From NCBI RefSeq assembly GCF_040361335.1, contig NZ_APNM01000001.1, forward strand, positions 124,001 to 188,000: a stretch of 64,000 bases of DNA, given 5' to 3'. The position numbers were made by a program, and so were the translations under genes. Positions 52,948 through 60,713 of the stretch are shown piece after piece. The notes beneath the pieces are model-generated. The model did no database searches. It was not told the DNA's origin and was given only the letters and a program-made list of their open reading frames with translations. Numbering within the stretch: the stretch's first letter is position 1; every line of letters starts with the position of its first letter. The DNA comes from APNM01 sp040361335 (GTDB lineage: Bacteria > Pseudomonadota > Gammaproteobacteria > Nevskiales > Salinisphaeraceae).

Positions 52948-53385
52948 TCAGCCCTCCAGCCAGAAAGTGACCGGGCCGTCGTTGACCAGGCTCACCTGCA
53001 TGTCGGCACCGAATCGGCCCGTGGCTACCGGCTCGTGGCGGGCGCGTGCCGTGGCCGCCAGACGTTCGAACAGGGATCGGGCGACCTCGGGCGGCGCCGC
53101 CCCGGTGAAGCTCGCGCGCCGGCCCTTGCGGGTGTCGGCCGCGAGCGTGAACTGCGGCACCAGCAGCAGGCCGCCGCCGGTCTCGGCGAGTCCCAGGTTC
53201 ATGCGCCCCGCGCTGTCGGGGAAGGCGCGATAGCCGAGCAGTCGCTCGGCGAGCCGGTCCGCGTTGGCCTCGCGGTCGGCGGCGGTGACGCCCACCAACA
53301 CCGCCAATCCCGGGCCGATCGCGGCGATGCATTCGCCCTCGACAGTTACCCGGGCCTCCGTGACGCGTTGCAATAAACCAATCAT
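52948..53385 (-). CDS. dtd: D-aminoacyl-tRNA deacylase
   Basis: 145 aa. MIGLLQRVTEARVTVEGE, LVLVGV-like VLVGVTAADRE, LLVPQFTLAADTRKGRRASF and the Gly-Pro motif NDGPVTFWLEG are intact. It hydrolyses D-aminoacyl-tRNAs and mischarged Gly-tRNA. It lies upstream of hisB on the same strand with a 72-bp gap. Its start codon touches the GacA-like box of the opposite-strand small RNA. Confidence 0.95.
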   Translation of the reverse strand: MIGLLQRVTEARVTVEGECIAAIGPGLAVLVGVTAADREANADRLAERLLGYRAFPDSAGRMNLGLAETGGGLLLVPQFTLAADTRKGRRASFTGAAPPEVARSLFERLAATARARHEPVATGRFGADMQVSLVNDGPVTFWLEG

Positions 53386-53402
53386 GTAAGAAAATTCGTA
53401 CA
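53385..53402 (+). promoter_or_regulatory. GacA/UvrY box
   Basis: TGTAAG (53385-53390), six bases, CGTACA (53397-53402) matches the GacA upstream activating sequence TGTAAG-N6-CTTACA in 11 of 12 fixed positions. In pseudomonads this box lies about 60-70 bp upstream of the rsmY/rsmZ transcription start. Here that distance points to about 53460, where the GGA-rich stretch begins. Confidence 0.7.
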
Positions 53403-53459
53403 GAAATTATCGTGTAACGCCTATGCCCCGGCTGGGGTAGCTGTGAAAGCATAGCCCAT

Positions 53460-53631
53460 AGCGCAACCAGGGAAACGGACTCCAGGGAGGGTCGAGGTTG
53501 CGTGCCGGAGGGGTCCAGGGATGGATGCACGGACACTGGGTCGGGCACGGGACTCGCCTCGACTCGGACGCCTCCAAAAGCCTAGCACGGCTCTGACTCG
53601 CCCGGCGGCTCCGGTCGCCGGGCATTTTATT
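53460..53631 (+). ncRNA. Candidate RsmY/RsmZ-type CsrA-binding small RNA
   Basis: The 305-bp gap between dtd and the acyltransferase gene holds no convincing reading frame. It contains nine GGA motifs in about 108 bases (53469-53570), against roughly two expected by composition. Three of them sit in CCAGGGA (53467, 53482, 53515). Two are displayed in small hairpin loops: GACTC-CAGGGA-GGGTC (53478-53493) and TCCA-GGGA-TGGA (53514-53525). The transcript would end at the terminator 53600-53631 and start near 53460, one GacA-box spacing downstream of 53385-53402. RNAs of this build sequester the translation repressor CsrA/RsmA. The 5' end is inferred; no clear -10 box was identified. Confidence 0.6.
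53600..53631 (+). terminator. Rho-independent terminator of the small RNA
   Basis: GCCCGGCG (53600-53607) pairs perfectly with CGCCGGGC (53616-53623) around an eight-base loop, followed by ATTTTATT. It lies 59 bp upstream of the acyltransferase start, with no upstream protein gene on this strand to terminate except the candidate RNA. Confidence 0.85.
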
Positions 53632-53689
53632 GCCTGTCCGCCTGCCACTTTCCCCGTCCCGGTTCGCCCGGACGCGCTAAAATCCACGC

Positions 53690-54592
53690 GTGACCGAGAG
53701 TACTTCCGACGCCGAACCCGCGCCGCCCCGCTGGTTGCGCCTGCTCGCCCGGCTGCCGCTGCCGGCGTTGCACGCGCTGGGTACCCTGGCCGGCTGGCTG
53801 TTGTGGTACCTGCCGACCGCGCAGCGCACGCGCACCCGCCTGCACCTGTCCCGCTGCTTCCCGGATTGGGGCCGGCGCCGCCGCCGTCGCGTCGGCCGGC
53901 GCTCCCTGGTGCATCTCGGACGCGCATTCGCCGAGAGCGCGCTGCTCTGGTTCGGTCCCGCGGACCGTGTCCGGCGGCTCGTGCGCCGGGTCGAGGGCGA
54001 ATCCCTCTGGCGCGAGGCCCTCGCCGCCGGCCGCGGTGTGGTGCTCATGACCCCGCATCTCGGGAGCTGGGAGCTGGCGGGGTTGTACTGCGCGGACCGC
54101 GCGCCGATAACCTCCCTCTACAAGCCACAGAAAGGCTCGCTGGATGCCGTGATCAAGCGTGGCCGCGAGCGCTTCGGGGCACGGCTGGTGCCGAGCACGG
54201 GGGGCGGCGTGCGGGCCCTGCTGCGCACGCTGCGCGCGGGGGAAAGCGTGGGCATCCTGCCGGACCAGGATCCGCCGCGCGGCAGTGGCGAGTTCGCACC
54301 GTTATTCGGCATCGTCGCGCACACACCCGTGCTGCCCGGACGCCTGGTCACCCGCGCCGGCGCGCCGGCGCTGTTCGTCGTGGCCGAGCGTTTGCCCCGG
54401 GGGCGCGGGTTCGCCCTGCGCTTCGAACGGGCGCCGGAGGCGATGGCCGATCCCGACCCGGCAGTGGCCGCGACCGCGCTCAACGAGGGGCTGGAACGGC
54501 TGGTGCGACGGCTGCCGGAGCAGTACTACTGGAGTTATGCGCGCTATCGTCGGCGGCCGCCGGGCGAGCGGGGCGACTGGTACCGACACTGA
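53690..54592 (+). CDS. Lipid A biosynthesis acyltransferase (LpxL/LpxM family)
   Basis: 300 aa from GTG 53690. A membrane-anchoring hydrophobic segment (LHALGTLAGWLLWYLP) precedes the acyltransferase core. The catalytic H-x4-E appears in LMTPHLGSWELAG, followed by YKPQKGSLDAVIKRGRERFGARLVP, GILPDQDPP and FGIVAHTP. It adds a secondary acyl chain to lipid A at the inner membrane. Whether it is the LpxL or LpxM type cannot be settled. The dctP gene starts 13 bp downstream. Confidence 0.9.
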   Translation: MTESTSDAEPAPPRWLRLLARLPLPALHALGTLAGWLLWYLPTAQRTRTRLHLSRCFPDWGRRRRRRVGRRSLVHLGRAFAESALLWFGPADRVRRLVRRVEGESLWREALAAGRGVVLMTPHLGSWELAGLYCADRAPITSLYKPQKGSLDAVIKRGRERFGARLVPSTGGGVRALLRTLRAGESVGILPDQDPPRGSGEFAPLFGIVAHTPVLPGRLVTRAGAPALFVVAERLPRGRGFALRFERAPEAMADPDPAVAATALNEGLERLVRRLPEQYYWSYARYRRRPPGERGDWYRH

Positions 54593-54605
54593 CCGGGAGA
54601 GAGGC

Positions 54606-55700
54606 ATGAGACGACGCGACTTGATGCTGGGCCTGGGGGCGACCGGCCTGCTGGGCGCCTGCGGACGCGAGAGCGGCGCGGCGGACACACAAGCCGCGCG
54701 CGGCGAGACATTCCGCTGGCACATGGTCACGACCTGGCCCAAGAACTTCCCCGGCCTGGGCACGGCCGCCGAGGCGCTGGCCGAGCGCATCGGCGCGATG
54801 TCGGACGGGCGCCTGACCGTGAAGGTGTACGGGGCCAGCGAGCGGGTGCCCGCCATGGAAGTCTTCGACGCGGTCTCCGGCGGCGCCGCCCAGATGGGCC
54901 ACGGTGCCGCCTACTACTGGAAGGGCAAGTCGCCGGCGACGCCGTTTTTCACCACCGTGCCCTTCGGCCTGGCGCCGTGGGAGATGAACGCCTGGCTGCA
55001 CTACGGCGGCGGCATGGAACTCTGGCGCGAGCTGTATGCGGATTTCGGCCTGGTACCGTTCGACGCCGGCAACAGCGGCGTGCAGATGGGCGGCTGGTTC
55101 CGGGAACCGTTCGCGGATCTGTCGGAACTGCGTGGCCGCAAGATGCGCATCCCCGGCCTCGGCGGCGAGGTCATGCAGCGGCTGGGCGTGACCACGGTGA
55201 ACATCCCGGGCGGCGAGTTGTTCACGGCCATGCAGACCGGCGTGATCGATGCCCTGGAATGGGTCGGGCCCTACAACGATCTCGCCTTCGGCCTGCACAA
55301 GGTCGCCAAGCACTATTACTACCCCGGCTGGCACGAGCCGGGCTCCGCGGTGGAGCTGATCGTCAACGCCGACGCCTGGGCGTCGCTGCCCGCCGATCTA
55401 CAGGCGGTGGTGGAGGCGGCCTGCGCCGCCACCGGCGCGCGCATGACCGCCGAGATCGGCGCCCGCAACCAGCAGGCCCTGCGCACGCTGGTCGACGAGC
55501 ACGGCGTGCAACTCCACGAGTTCCCGCCGGACGTGCTCGACGCCCTGCGCACGGCCAGCACCGAGGTCCTGGACGAGCTGACCGCCAACGACGCCTTCGC
55601 GCGCCGGGTGTACGACTCCTATCGCGCCTTCGCCCGCGAGGCCGCGGCGACCACGCGGCGGCACGAGTTGGCCTATTTGTTGGCGCGTCGTGATCCGTGA
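54606..55700 (+). CDS. dctP: TRAP transporter substrate-binding protein (DctP, 2-oxoacid type)
   Basis: 364 aa from ATG 54606. The signal sequence MRRRDLMLGLGATGLLGAC has both a twin-arginine look and a lipobox. FRWHMVTTWPKNFPGLGTAAEALAERIGAMSDGRLTVKVYGA, AAYYWKGKSPATPFFTTVPFG, NSGVQMGGWFREP, LGVTTVNIPGGELFTAMQTGVIDALEWVGPYNDL and YYYPGWHEPGSAVEL follow the TakP-like group that binds 2-oxoacids or other carboxylates through a metal. The membrane subunits are encoded on the opposite strand (55777-57833). The TGA stop is inside a GTGATTN repeat. Confidence 0.92.
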   Translation: MRRRDLMLGLGATGLLGACGRESGAADTQAARGETFRWHMVTTWPKNFPGLGTAAEALAERIGAMSDGRLTVKVYGASERVPAMEVFDAVSGGAAQMGHGAAYYWKGKSPATPFFTTVPFGLAPWEMNAWLHYGGGMELWRELYADFGLVPFDAGNSGVQMGGWFREPFADLSELRGRKMRIPGLGGEVMQRLGVTTVNIPGGELFTAMQTGVIDALEWVGPYNDLAFGLHKVAKHYYYPGWHEPGSAVELIVNADAWASLPADLQAVVEAACAATGARMTAEIGARNQQALRTLVDEHGVQLHEFPPDVLDALRTASTEVLDELTANDAFARRVYDSYRAFAREAAATTRRHELAYLLARRDP

Positions 55701-55784
55701 TTGGTGATTCGTGATTTGTGATTCGTTGGGAAGAGGGGCTTACGCTCTTTGCCAATCACCAATCACCAATCACCAATCACGGAT
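55689..55784. repeat. GTGATTN heptamer inverted repeat (dctP/dctM)
   Basis: The left arm runs GTGATCC, GTGATTG, GTGATTC, GTGATTT, GTGATTC. The right arm has CAATCAC four times. It gives stop codons to both convergent genes, dctP (GAT CCG TGA) and dctM (TAT CCG TGA). The loop is nearly identical to that at 49922-50000. Confidence 0.93.
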
Positions 55785-57153
55785 ATAGCAACCCAGGCAA
55801 CCAGGTCGCCAGCCCCGGCCATAGCGCCAGCAGCGCCAGTGCCGCGAGCTGCAGGCCCACGAAGGGCGCCGCGCCGCGGTATATGGCGCCGGTCGAGACT
55901 TCCTCGGGTGCCACGCCGCGCAGGTAGAACAGGGCGAAGCCGAAGGGCGGCGTCAGGAACGAGGTCTGGAGGTTGATCGCCATCATCACGCCCAGCCAGA
56001 CCGGGTCCAGGCCCATGGCCAGCAGCGCCGGGCCGACGATCGGGACCACCACGAAGGTGATCTCGATGAAATCCAGGATGAAGCCCAGCAGGAACATCAC
56101 CACCATCACCAGCAGCACGGCCCCGACCGTGCCGCCGGGTAGATCCTGCAGCAGCCCGCGCACGGCATCGTCGCCGCCGTAGGCCGAGAATACCAGCGAG
56201 AACAGCGACGCCCCGACCAGGATCAGGAAGACCATGCTGGTGATCCGGGCCGTGTTGCGCGCCGTCTCGCGGAGGGTGGCCAGGCTCGATGCGCCGCGCG
56301 CCGCGGCCAGCAGCATCGCGCCCGCGGCGCCGAGGCCCGCCGCCTCCGTGGGCGTGGCCACGCCGGCCATGATCGAGCCCAGCACCGTGCCGATCAGCAG
56401 CAGGGGCGCCAACAGACCGCGCATCAGGGTGCCGAGGCCGCCGCGGGTGGCGGCGCGGGCCCCCGCCTCCAGCGCCGGCATCGCCTCGGGTCGGCGCCAG
56501 GCGGTTACCGTCAGGTAGCCGGCGTACAGCAGCACCAGGAACAATCCCGGCAACAGGGCGCCGGCGAACAGGTCGCCCACGGAGACGGTTTCCACCGCGA
56601 ACACGCCCATGCTGTGCTGGGCCCGCTGGTAGGCGGAAGCGAGCACGTCCCCGAGCAGGACCAGCACGATCGACGGCGGGATCACCTGGCCCAGCGTGCC
56701 GGCGGCGCAGATGGTGCCGCTGGCCAGGGCCGGATCGTAGCCGCGCTTGAGCATGGTCGGCAGCGACAGCAGGCCCATGGTGACCACGGTGGCGCCGACG
56801 ATGCCGGTGGCCGCCGCCAGGAGGGCCCCCACCAGGATCACGGTGAAACCCAGGCCGCCGCGCAGCGGCCCGAACAGGGCGGCGACCGAGTCCAGCAGTT
56901 CCTCGGCGATGCGCGAGCGCTCCAGCATCACCCCCATGAACACGAACAGCGGCACCGCCACCAGGGTGTCGTTGGTCATGGTGCCGTAGAGCCGGCTGGG
57001 CAGGGCCAACAGCTCGGCATAGCCGAAGACGCCCGCCGCGGCGCCGCCGAGCCCGAACAGCAGGGCCGTGCCGCCGAGCGCGAACGCCACCGGGTAGCCG
57101 GTGAGCAGCACCGCGCAGGCGGCCAGGAACATCAGCCCCGCGACCCATTCCAT
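55777..57153 (-). CDS. dctM: TRAP transporter large permease (DctM)
   Basis: 458 aa with about twelve hydrophobic segments. LTGYPVAFALGGTALLFGL, NDTLVAVPLFVFMGVMLERS, LLAAATGIVGATVVTMGLLSLPTML, GTLGQVIPPSIVLVLLGDVL and NLQTSFLTPPFGFALFYLRG are DctM landmarks. It carries substrate delivered by DctP across the inner membrane using a sodium or proton gradient. It lies downstream of dctQ, but a CACAGAG inverted repeat of about 140 bp separates the two. Confidence 0.94.
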   Translation of the reverse strand: MEWVAGLMFLAACAVLLTGYPVAFALGGTALLFGLGGAAAGVFGYAELLALPSRLYGTMTNDTLVAVPLFVFMGVMLERSRIAEELLDSVAALFGPLRGGLGFTVILVGALLAAATGIVGATVVTMGLLSLPTMLKRGYDPALASGTICAAGTLGQVIPPSIVLVLLGDVLASAYQRAQHSMGVFAVETVSVGDLFAGALLPGLFLVLLYAGYLTVTAWRRPEAMPALEAGARAATRGGLGTLMRGLLAPLLLIGTVLGSIMAGVATPTEAAGLGAAGAMLLAAARGASSLATLRETARNTARITSMVFLILVGASLFSLVFSAYGGDDAVRGLLQDLPGGTVGAVLLVMVVMFLLGFILDFIEITFVVVPIVGPALLAMGLDPVWLGVMMAINLQTSFLTPPFGFALFYLRGVAPEEVSTGAIYRGAAPFVGLQLAALALLALWPGLATWLPGLLYP

Positions 57154-57178
57154 CAGGCCGGCCCGGCTTGATTACTGG

Positions 57179-57316
57179 TTAACCACAGAGACACAGAGCT
57201 CACAGAGACAAGAATGGCTGGAATCGGGAGGGGAGCGCAGGTGAAGACAAAAGATACCGTGCCTTTCACAAGCAATCGCATTTCTTTCTCTGTGCCCTCT
57301 GTGTCTCTGTGGTTCA
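57179..57316. repeat. CACAGAG-type inverted repeat inside the dctQ-dctM transcript
   Basis: The left arm AACCACAGAGACACAGAGCT and the right arm CTCTGTGCCCTCTGTGTCTC plus TGTGGTTCAT are reverse complements. The arms match those of 29349-29487. It is inserted between two genes that are normally adjacent and could fold strongly in the mRNA. Confidence 0.9.
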
Positions 57317-57323
57317 TGGATTT

Positions 57324-57833
57324 TTACTCGCGGCGACTGAGAACACGTAAGGCGTCGCCGGCCTGGACCAGGGCGGCGGCGGCGAGCTGCGCGGCGGCGA
57401 CCGGGATCAGGGTCTTGAGCAGGTAGACGAAGGGCAGGCCGTCCGGGCTGGGCGAGGTCTCCAGCAGCGCCCAGGAAGCCGCCACGTAGTCCAGGCTGGC
57501 CACGAACACGAACACCGCCATGGGCAGCAGCAGACACAGGCTGCCGAGCAGGTCCACCCGGGCCCGCCCGCGTTCGCCCCAGCGCCGATAGAGGATATCC
57601 ACCCGCACGTGGCCGTCGTGCTGGAGGGTGTGGGCGGCGGCCACCAGGAAGACCAGGGCGTGCAGGTAGAGCACCGCCTCCTGCAGGGCGGTGGCGCCGA
57701 TACCGAAGGCGTGGCGCAGGATCACGACGCCGACCACGCCGGCGACCATCGCCACCGTGAGCCAGGCCACCGCGCGGCCGAGGGCGTCGTTGACGGCGCG
57801 CAGCGCCGACAGGACGGCGGCCGCGGTTCGCAT
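57324..57833 (-). CDS. dctQ: TRAP transporter small permease (DctQ)
   Basis: 169 aa with four hydrophobic segments: AVAWLTVAMVAGVVGVVILRHAFG, AVLYLHALVFLVAAAHTLQHDGHVRVDILYRRW, LLGSLCLLLPMAVFVFVASLDYVAASW and PFVYLLKTLIPVAAAQLAAAALV. The DGHVRVDI motif is typical of DctQ. Its ATG (57831-57833) overlaps the thrB stop by one base, so it is probably translated in step with thrB. Confidence 0.9.
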   Translation of the reverse strand: MRTAAAVLSALRAVNDALGRAVAWLTVAMVAGVVGVVILRHAFGIGATALQEAVLYLHALVFLVAAAHTLQHDGHVRVDILYRRWGERGRARVDLLGSLCLLLPMAVFVFVASLDYVAASWALLETSPSPDGLPFVYLLKTLIPVAAAQLAAAALVQAGDALRVLSRRE

Positions 57834-58774
57834 CACGGCGTCAGCGGCGGCGGCGATTCGCGATGCGCGGCGAGGATGCGGCCGAAGGGCGCCGGGTCCT
57901 TGGTATGGGTGACGTCGCCGTCGCGCGGGAAGTGGTAATCGTGCAGCCGCGATACCCAGAAGCGCAGGGCGGCGGCGCGCAGCATGCCCGGCCAGGCCGC
58001 GTGCTCGGCCGCGGTGAACGGCCGCCGGCGGGCGTAGGCCGCGGACAGCATCTTCCAGTGCGCTTCGAGATAGTCGCCGTCGTCGTCCAGACACCAGTCG
58101 TTGCAGACCACGGCCAGGTCGAAGAGCAGGTAGTCGGTGCAGGCGTAGTAGAAGTCGATCAGCCCCGAGACCGTGTCGCCCTCGAACAGGACGTTGTCAC
58201 GGAACAGGTCGGCGTGGATCACCCCGCGCGGCAGGTGCGAGAGATCCAGCTCATGCTGGAAGGACAGCTCGCTGTCCAGCAGAGCGAGATCCTCGGCGTT
58301 CAGGCGCTCCGCCAGCCGGCCGCGCGTCGCCGTGAGCCAGCCCAGGCCGCGGGCGTTGGCCTGTTCGCGCGGGAACGAGCCGGCGGCGTGGTGCATGTCG
58401 GCAAGCACCGTGCCCAGGGCGGCGCATTGCGGCACCGAGGGACGCTCCTCGCTGGCGCCGTCCAGGCGGTATACCAGTGCCGCGGGCTTGCCGGCCAGGC
58501 TCGACAGGAAACCGCCGTCGCGCCGCGTCACCGGGTGCGCGCTGGGCACCCCGCGCGCGGCGAGGTGGTCCATGAGCTCCAGGAAGAAGGGCAACTCCGC
58601 CGGCGTCAGCCGCTCGAACACGGTCAGCACCCAGTGGCCGCCGGTGGTGTCGACGAAGTAGTTGGTGTTGGTGATGCCCTCGGATATGCCGCGGTAATCG
58701 CGCAGCGTGCCGACATGGTAGTCGGCCAGGAAGGCCTCGAGCTGCTCGGGTTCGATGCGCGTGTAGACGGACAT
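57833..58774 (-). CDS. thrB: Homoserine kinase (choline-kinase fold)
   Basis: 313 aa from ATG 58774 (MSVYTRIEPEQLEAFLADYHVG). GISEGITNTNYFVDTTGGHWVLTVFER, RGVIHADLFRDNVLFEGDTVSGLIDFYYACTDYLLFDLAVVCNDWC give the APH/ThrB2 kinase core with catalytic Asp in HADLFRDNVLF. It phosphorylates homoserine for threonine synthesis. It overlaps dctQ by one base, an unexpected pairing with a TRAP transporter. Confidence 0.93.
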   Translation of the reverse strand: MSVYTRIEPEQLEAFLADYHVGTLRDYRGISEGITNTNYFVDTTGGHWVLTVFERLTPAELPFFLELMDHLAARGVPSAHPVTRRDGGFLSSLAGKPAALVYRLDGASEERPSVPQCAALGTVLADMHHAAGSFPREQANARGLGWLTATRGRLAERLNAEDLALLDSELSFQHELDLSHLPRGVIHADLFRDNVLFEGDTVSGLIDFYYACTDYLLFDLAVVCNDWCLDDDGDYLEAHWKMLSAAYARRRPFTAAEHAAWPGMLRAAALRFWVSRLHDYHFPRDGDVTHTKDPAPFGRILAAHRESPPPLTP

Positions 58775-58868
58775 AACGGTTAGAGGCAAGAGGAAAGGGG
58801 AAAGAGCAAAGCGGCGAAAAGAGCGGCGACGCTCTCGCGGGCGGGGTCTTTCTTCGCGCTTGTCTCTC
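58775..58868. repeat. Purine-rich low-complexity gap (thrB/TPR gene)
   Basis: The segment reads AGAGGCAAGAGGAAAGGGGAAAGAGC-like purine runs near thrB and CTTTCTTCGC...GTCTCTCTC near the TPR gene, so it is roughly self-complementary. It resembles the intergenic repeat families in design but has no clear unit. No gene was seen. Confidence 0.4.
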
Positions 58869-59180
58869 TCATCTTTGTAAACGCTTCCGGAATACGCGCA
58901 TCTCCTTGGCCGCTTGGTTGTCGCCACGCGCCTCGGCGGTCGCGATGCCGCTGTCGAACGCCGCGGCCGCCGCCTCCGTGTCGCCGGCGGCCGCCAGGGC
59001 CTTGCCGTACAGCTTCCACGCGGCGGAATACTGCGGGTCCTGTTCGACCGCGGCCCGCAGGTGCTCGGCGGCCTCGCCGGGCCGTTCCTCCTTGAGGTAG
59101 ACCTCGCCCAGCGAGAAACGCAGCAGGGGCGTGTCCCTGCCGCCGGCCAGCATCTTTTCCAGGTCGTCGCGCATGCCCAT
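58869..59180 (-). CDS. Small TPR-repeat protein
   Basis: 103 aa (an ATG six bases downstream is also possible). Tetratricopeptide units are visible: LLRFSLGEVYLKEERPGEAAEHLRAAVEQDP and SAAWKLYGKALAAAGDTEAAAAAFDSGIATA. Such proteins act as protein-binding scaffolds. No partner can be named. It has no signal peptide, so it is probably cytosolic. Confidence 0.82.
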   Translation of the reverse strand: MGMRDDLEKMLAGGRDTPLLRFSLGEVYLKEERPGEAAEHLRAAVEQDPQYSAAWKLYGKALAAAGDTEAAAAAFDSGIATAEARGDNQAAKEMRVFRKRLQR

Positions 59181-59202
59181 AAAGGCGGGGAGTTTAACTT
59201 AT

Positions 59203-59231
59203 TGGAAGACGGAAGACGGAAGACGGGGGAG
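59203..59231. repeat. One-armed GRARACG repeat (TPR gene/trkH)
   Basis: GGAAGACGGAAGACGGAAGACGG is three exact GGAAGAC units plus a partial unit. No complementary arm is nearby. It lies just after the trkH stop. Confidence 0.75.
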
Positions 59232-59239
59232 GGTATCTG

Positions 59240-60697
59240 CTAGCGACGCCAGAAGGCGGGCGTCAGCACTACCAGCAGGGTGAAGATCTCCAGCCGCCCC
59301 AGCAGCATGGCCAGGCACAGGATCCACTTGCCGGCGTCCGGCACCGCGGCCATGTTGGAGGCGACCTCGCCCAGCCCCGGTCCCAGGTTGTTGAGGCAGG
59401 CGGCCACCGCGGAGAAGGCGGTCAGCTCGTCCATGCCCAGCGCGAGCATGCTCAGGAACATCACGATGTACAGGCCGACATAGACCGAGAAAAAGCCCCA
59501 CACGGCCTGCGAGACCTGCGACGGGATCAGGCGCCCGCCGAGCTTGATCGGCATCTCCGCGCTGGGATGCACCAGCCGGTTCACTTCGCGCAGGCCCTGC
59601 TTGAGCAGCAGCGTGAAGCGAACCACCTTGATCCCGCCCGCCGTGGAGGCCGCGCAGCCGCCCACGAAGCTGCCCAGCAGCAGCATCATCGGCAGGAAGC
59701 TCGGCCAGACCGAATAGTCGGCCGTCGTGAACCCGGTGGTGGTGCCGATCGACATCACCTGGAATATGCTCTTGATCAGCGCGGCCTCGGGATCGGAGTA
59801 GGTCCCGGAAACGAACAGGAACAGCGCGCTCACGCTGGTCGCGAGCAGCACCAGCAGGCAGAAGGCGCTGAATTCGGGATCGCGCCCGTACGGCATGACG
59901 CTGGCGCTGCGCCAGGCGGCGAAGTGCAGGGCGAAGTTCAGGGCCCCCAGGAACATGAATACCACGGCGATGGTCTCGATCAGCGCGCTGTCGAAGTGGC
60001 CCATGCTCAGGTCGTGGGTGGAGAAGCCGGCGGTGGCGACAGTGGAAAAGGCGTGCGCCACGGCGTCGAAGGGTTGCATCCCGGCGAGCCAGTAAGCGCC
60101 CACGCAGGCCGCGGTCAGCCCCACGTAGATCAGCCACATGGCCTTGGCGGTCTCGCGGATGCGCGGGGTCAGCTTGTTGTTCTTGATCGGGCCCGGCGTC
60201 TCGGCGCGGAAGAGCTGCATGCCGCCCACGCCCAGCATCGGCAGCACCGCCACCGCCAGCACGATGATGCCCATGCCGCCCAGCCACTGCATGAGCTGGC
60301 GCCAGAACAGGACGGCGTGCGGCAGCGTGTCCAGCCCCGTGAGCACGGTGGCGCCGGTGGTCGTCAAACCGGATACGGACTCGAACACCGCGTCGGTGAA
60401 CGACATCGCGGGGGCATCGGCCAGGTACAGCGGCACCGCGCCGAACAGGGACAGCACCGCCCAGAACAGGACCACCACGAGGAAGCCGTCGCGCAGCCGC
60501 AGGTCGCGGCGCACACGGCGTACCGGCAGCCACAGGATCAACCCGCCCAGCAGGGTGATGCAGAAGCCGGACAGGAAGGCGTCGACTTCGCCGTCGCCGT
60601 AATGCACGCCCACCGCCGCCGGCGCCAGCATGGTGGTCGAGAACATCATCAGCAGCAGGCCGACCACCCGCTGTGTCACGGCGAGCTGGAGGCTCAC
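59240..60697 (-). CDS. trkH: Trk potassium uptake channel subunit TrkH
   Basis: 485 aa integral membrane protein. Selectivity-filter-like loops occur in each of the four repeats: VSGLTTTGATVL, STVATAGFSTHDLS, GTTTGFTTADYSVWP and ACLNNLGPGLGEVA. With TrkA it imports potassium using the proton gradient. trkA ends 16 bp upstream on the same strand. Confidence 0.96.
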   Translation of the reverse strand: MSLQLAVTQRVVGLLLMMFSTTMLAPAAVGVHYGDGEVDAFLSGFCITLLGGLILWLPVRRVRRDLRLRDGFLVVVLFWAVLSLFGAVPLYLADAPAMSFTDAVFESVSGLTTTGATVLTGLDTLPHAVLFWRQLMQWLGGMGIIVLAVAVLPMLGVGGMQLFRAETPGPIKNNKLTPRIRETAKAMWLIYVGLTAACVGAYWLAGMQPFDAVAHAFSTVATAGFSTHDLSMGHFDSALIETIAVVFMFLGALNFALHFAAWRSASVMPYGRDPEFSAFCLLVLLATSVSALFLFVSGTYSDPEAALIKSIFQVMSIGTTTGFTTADYSVWPSFLPMMLLLGSFVGGCAASTAGGIKVVRFTLLLKQGLREVNRLVHPSAEMPIKLGGRLIPSQVSQAVWGFFSVYVGLYIVMFLSMLALGMDELTAFSAVAACLNNLGPGLGEVASNMAAVPDAGKWILCLAMLLGRLEIFTLLVVLTPAFWRR

Positions 60698-60713
60698 GCC
60701 GGTCCGCCTCCGT

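Noticed and set aside
53690..54592. The terminator at 53600-53631 as a leader attenuator of the acyltransferase gene
   Set aside because: No alternative antiterminator or leader peptide was seen. The upstream GacA box and GGA loops fit a free-standing small RNA better, though attenuation cannot be fully excluded.
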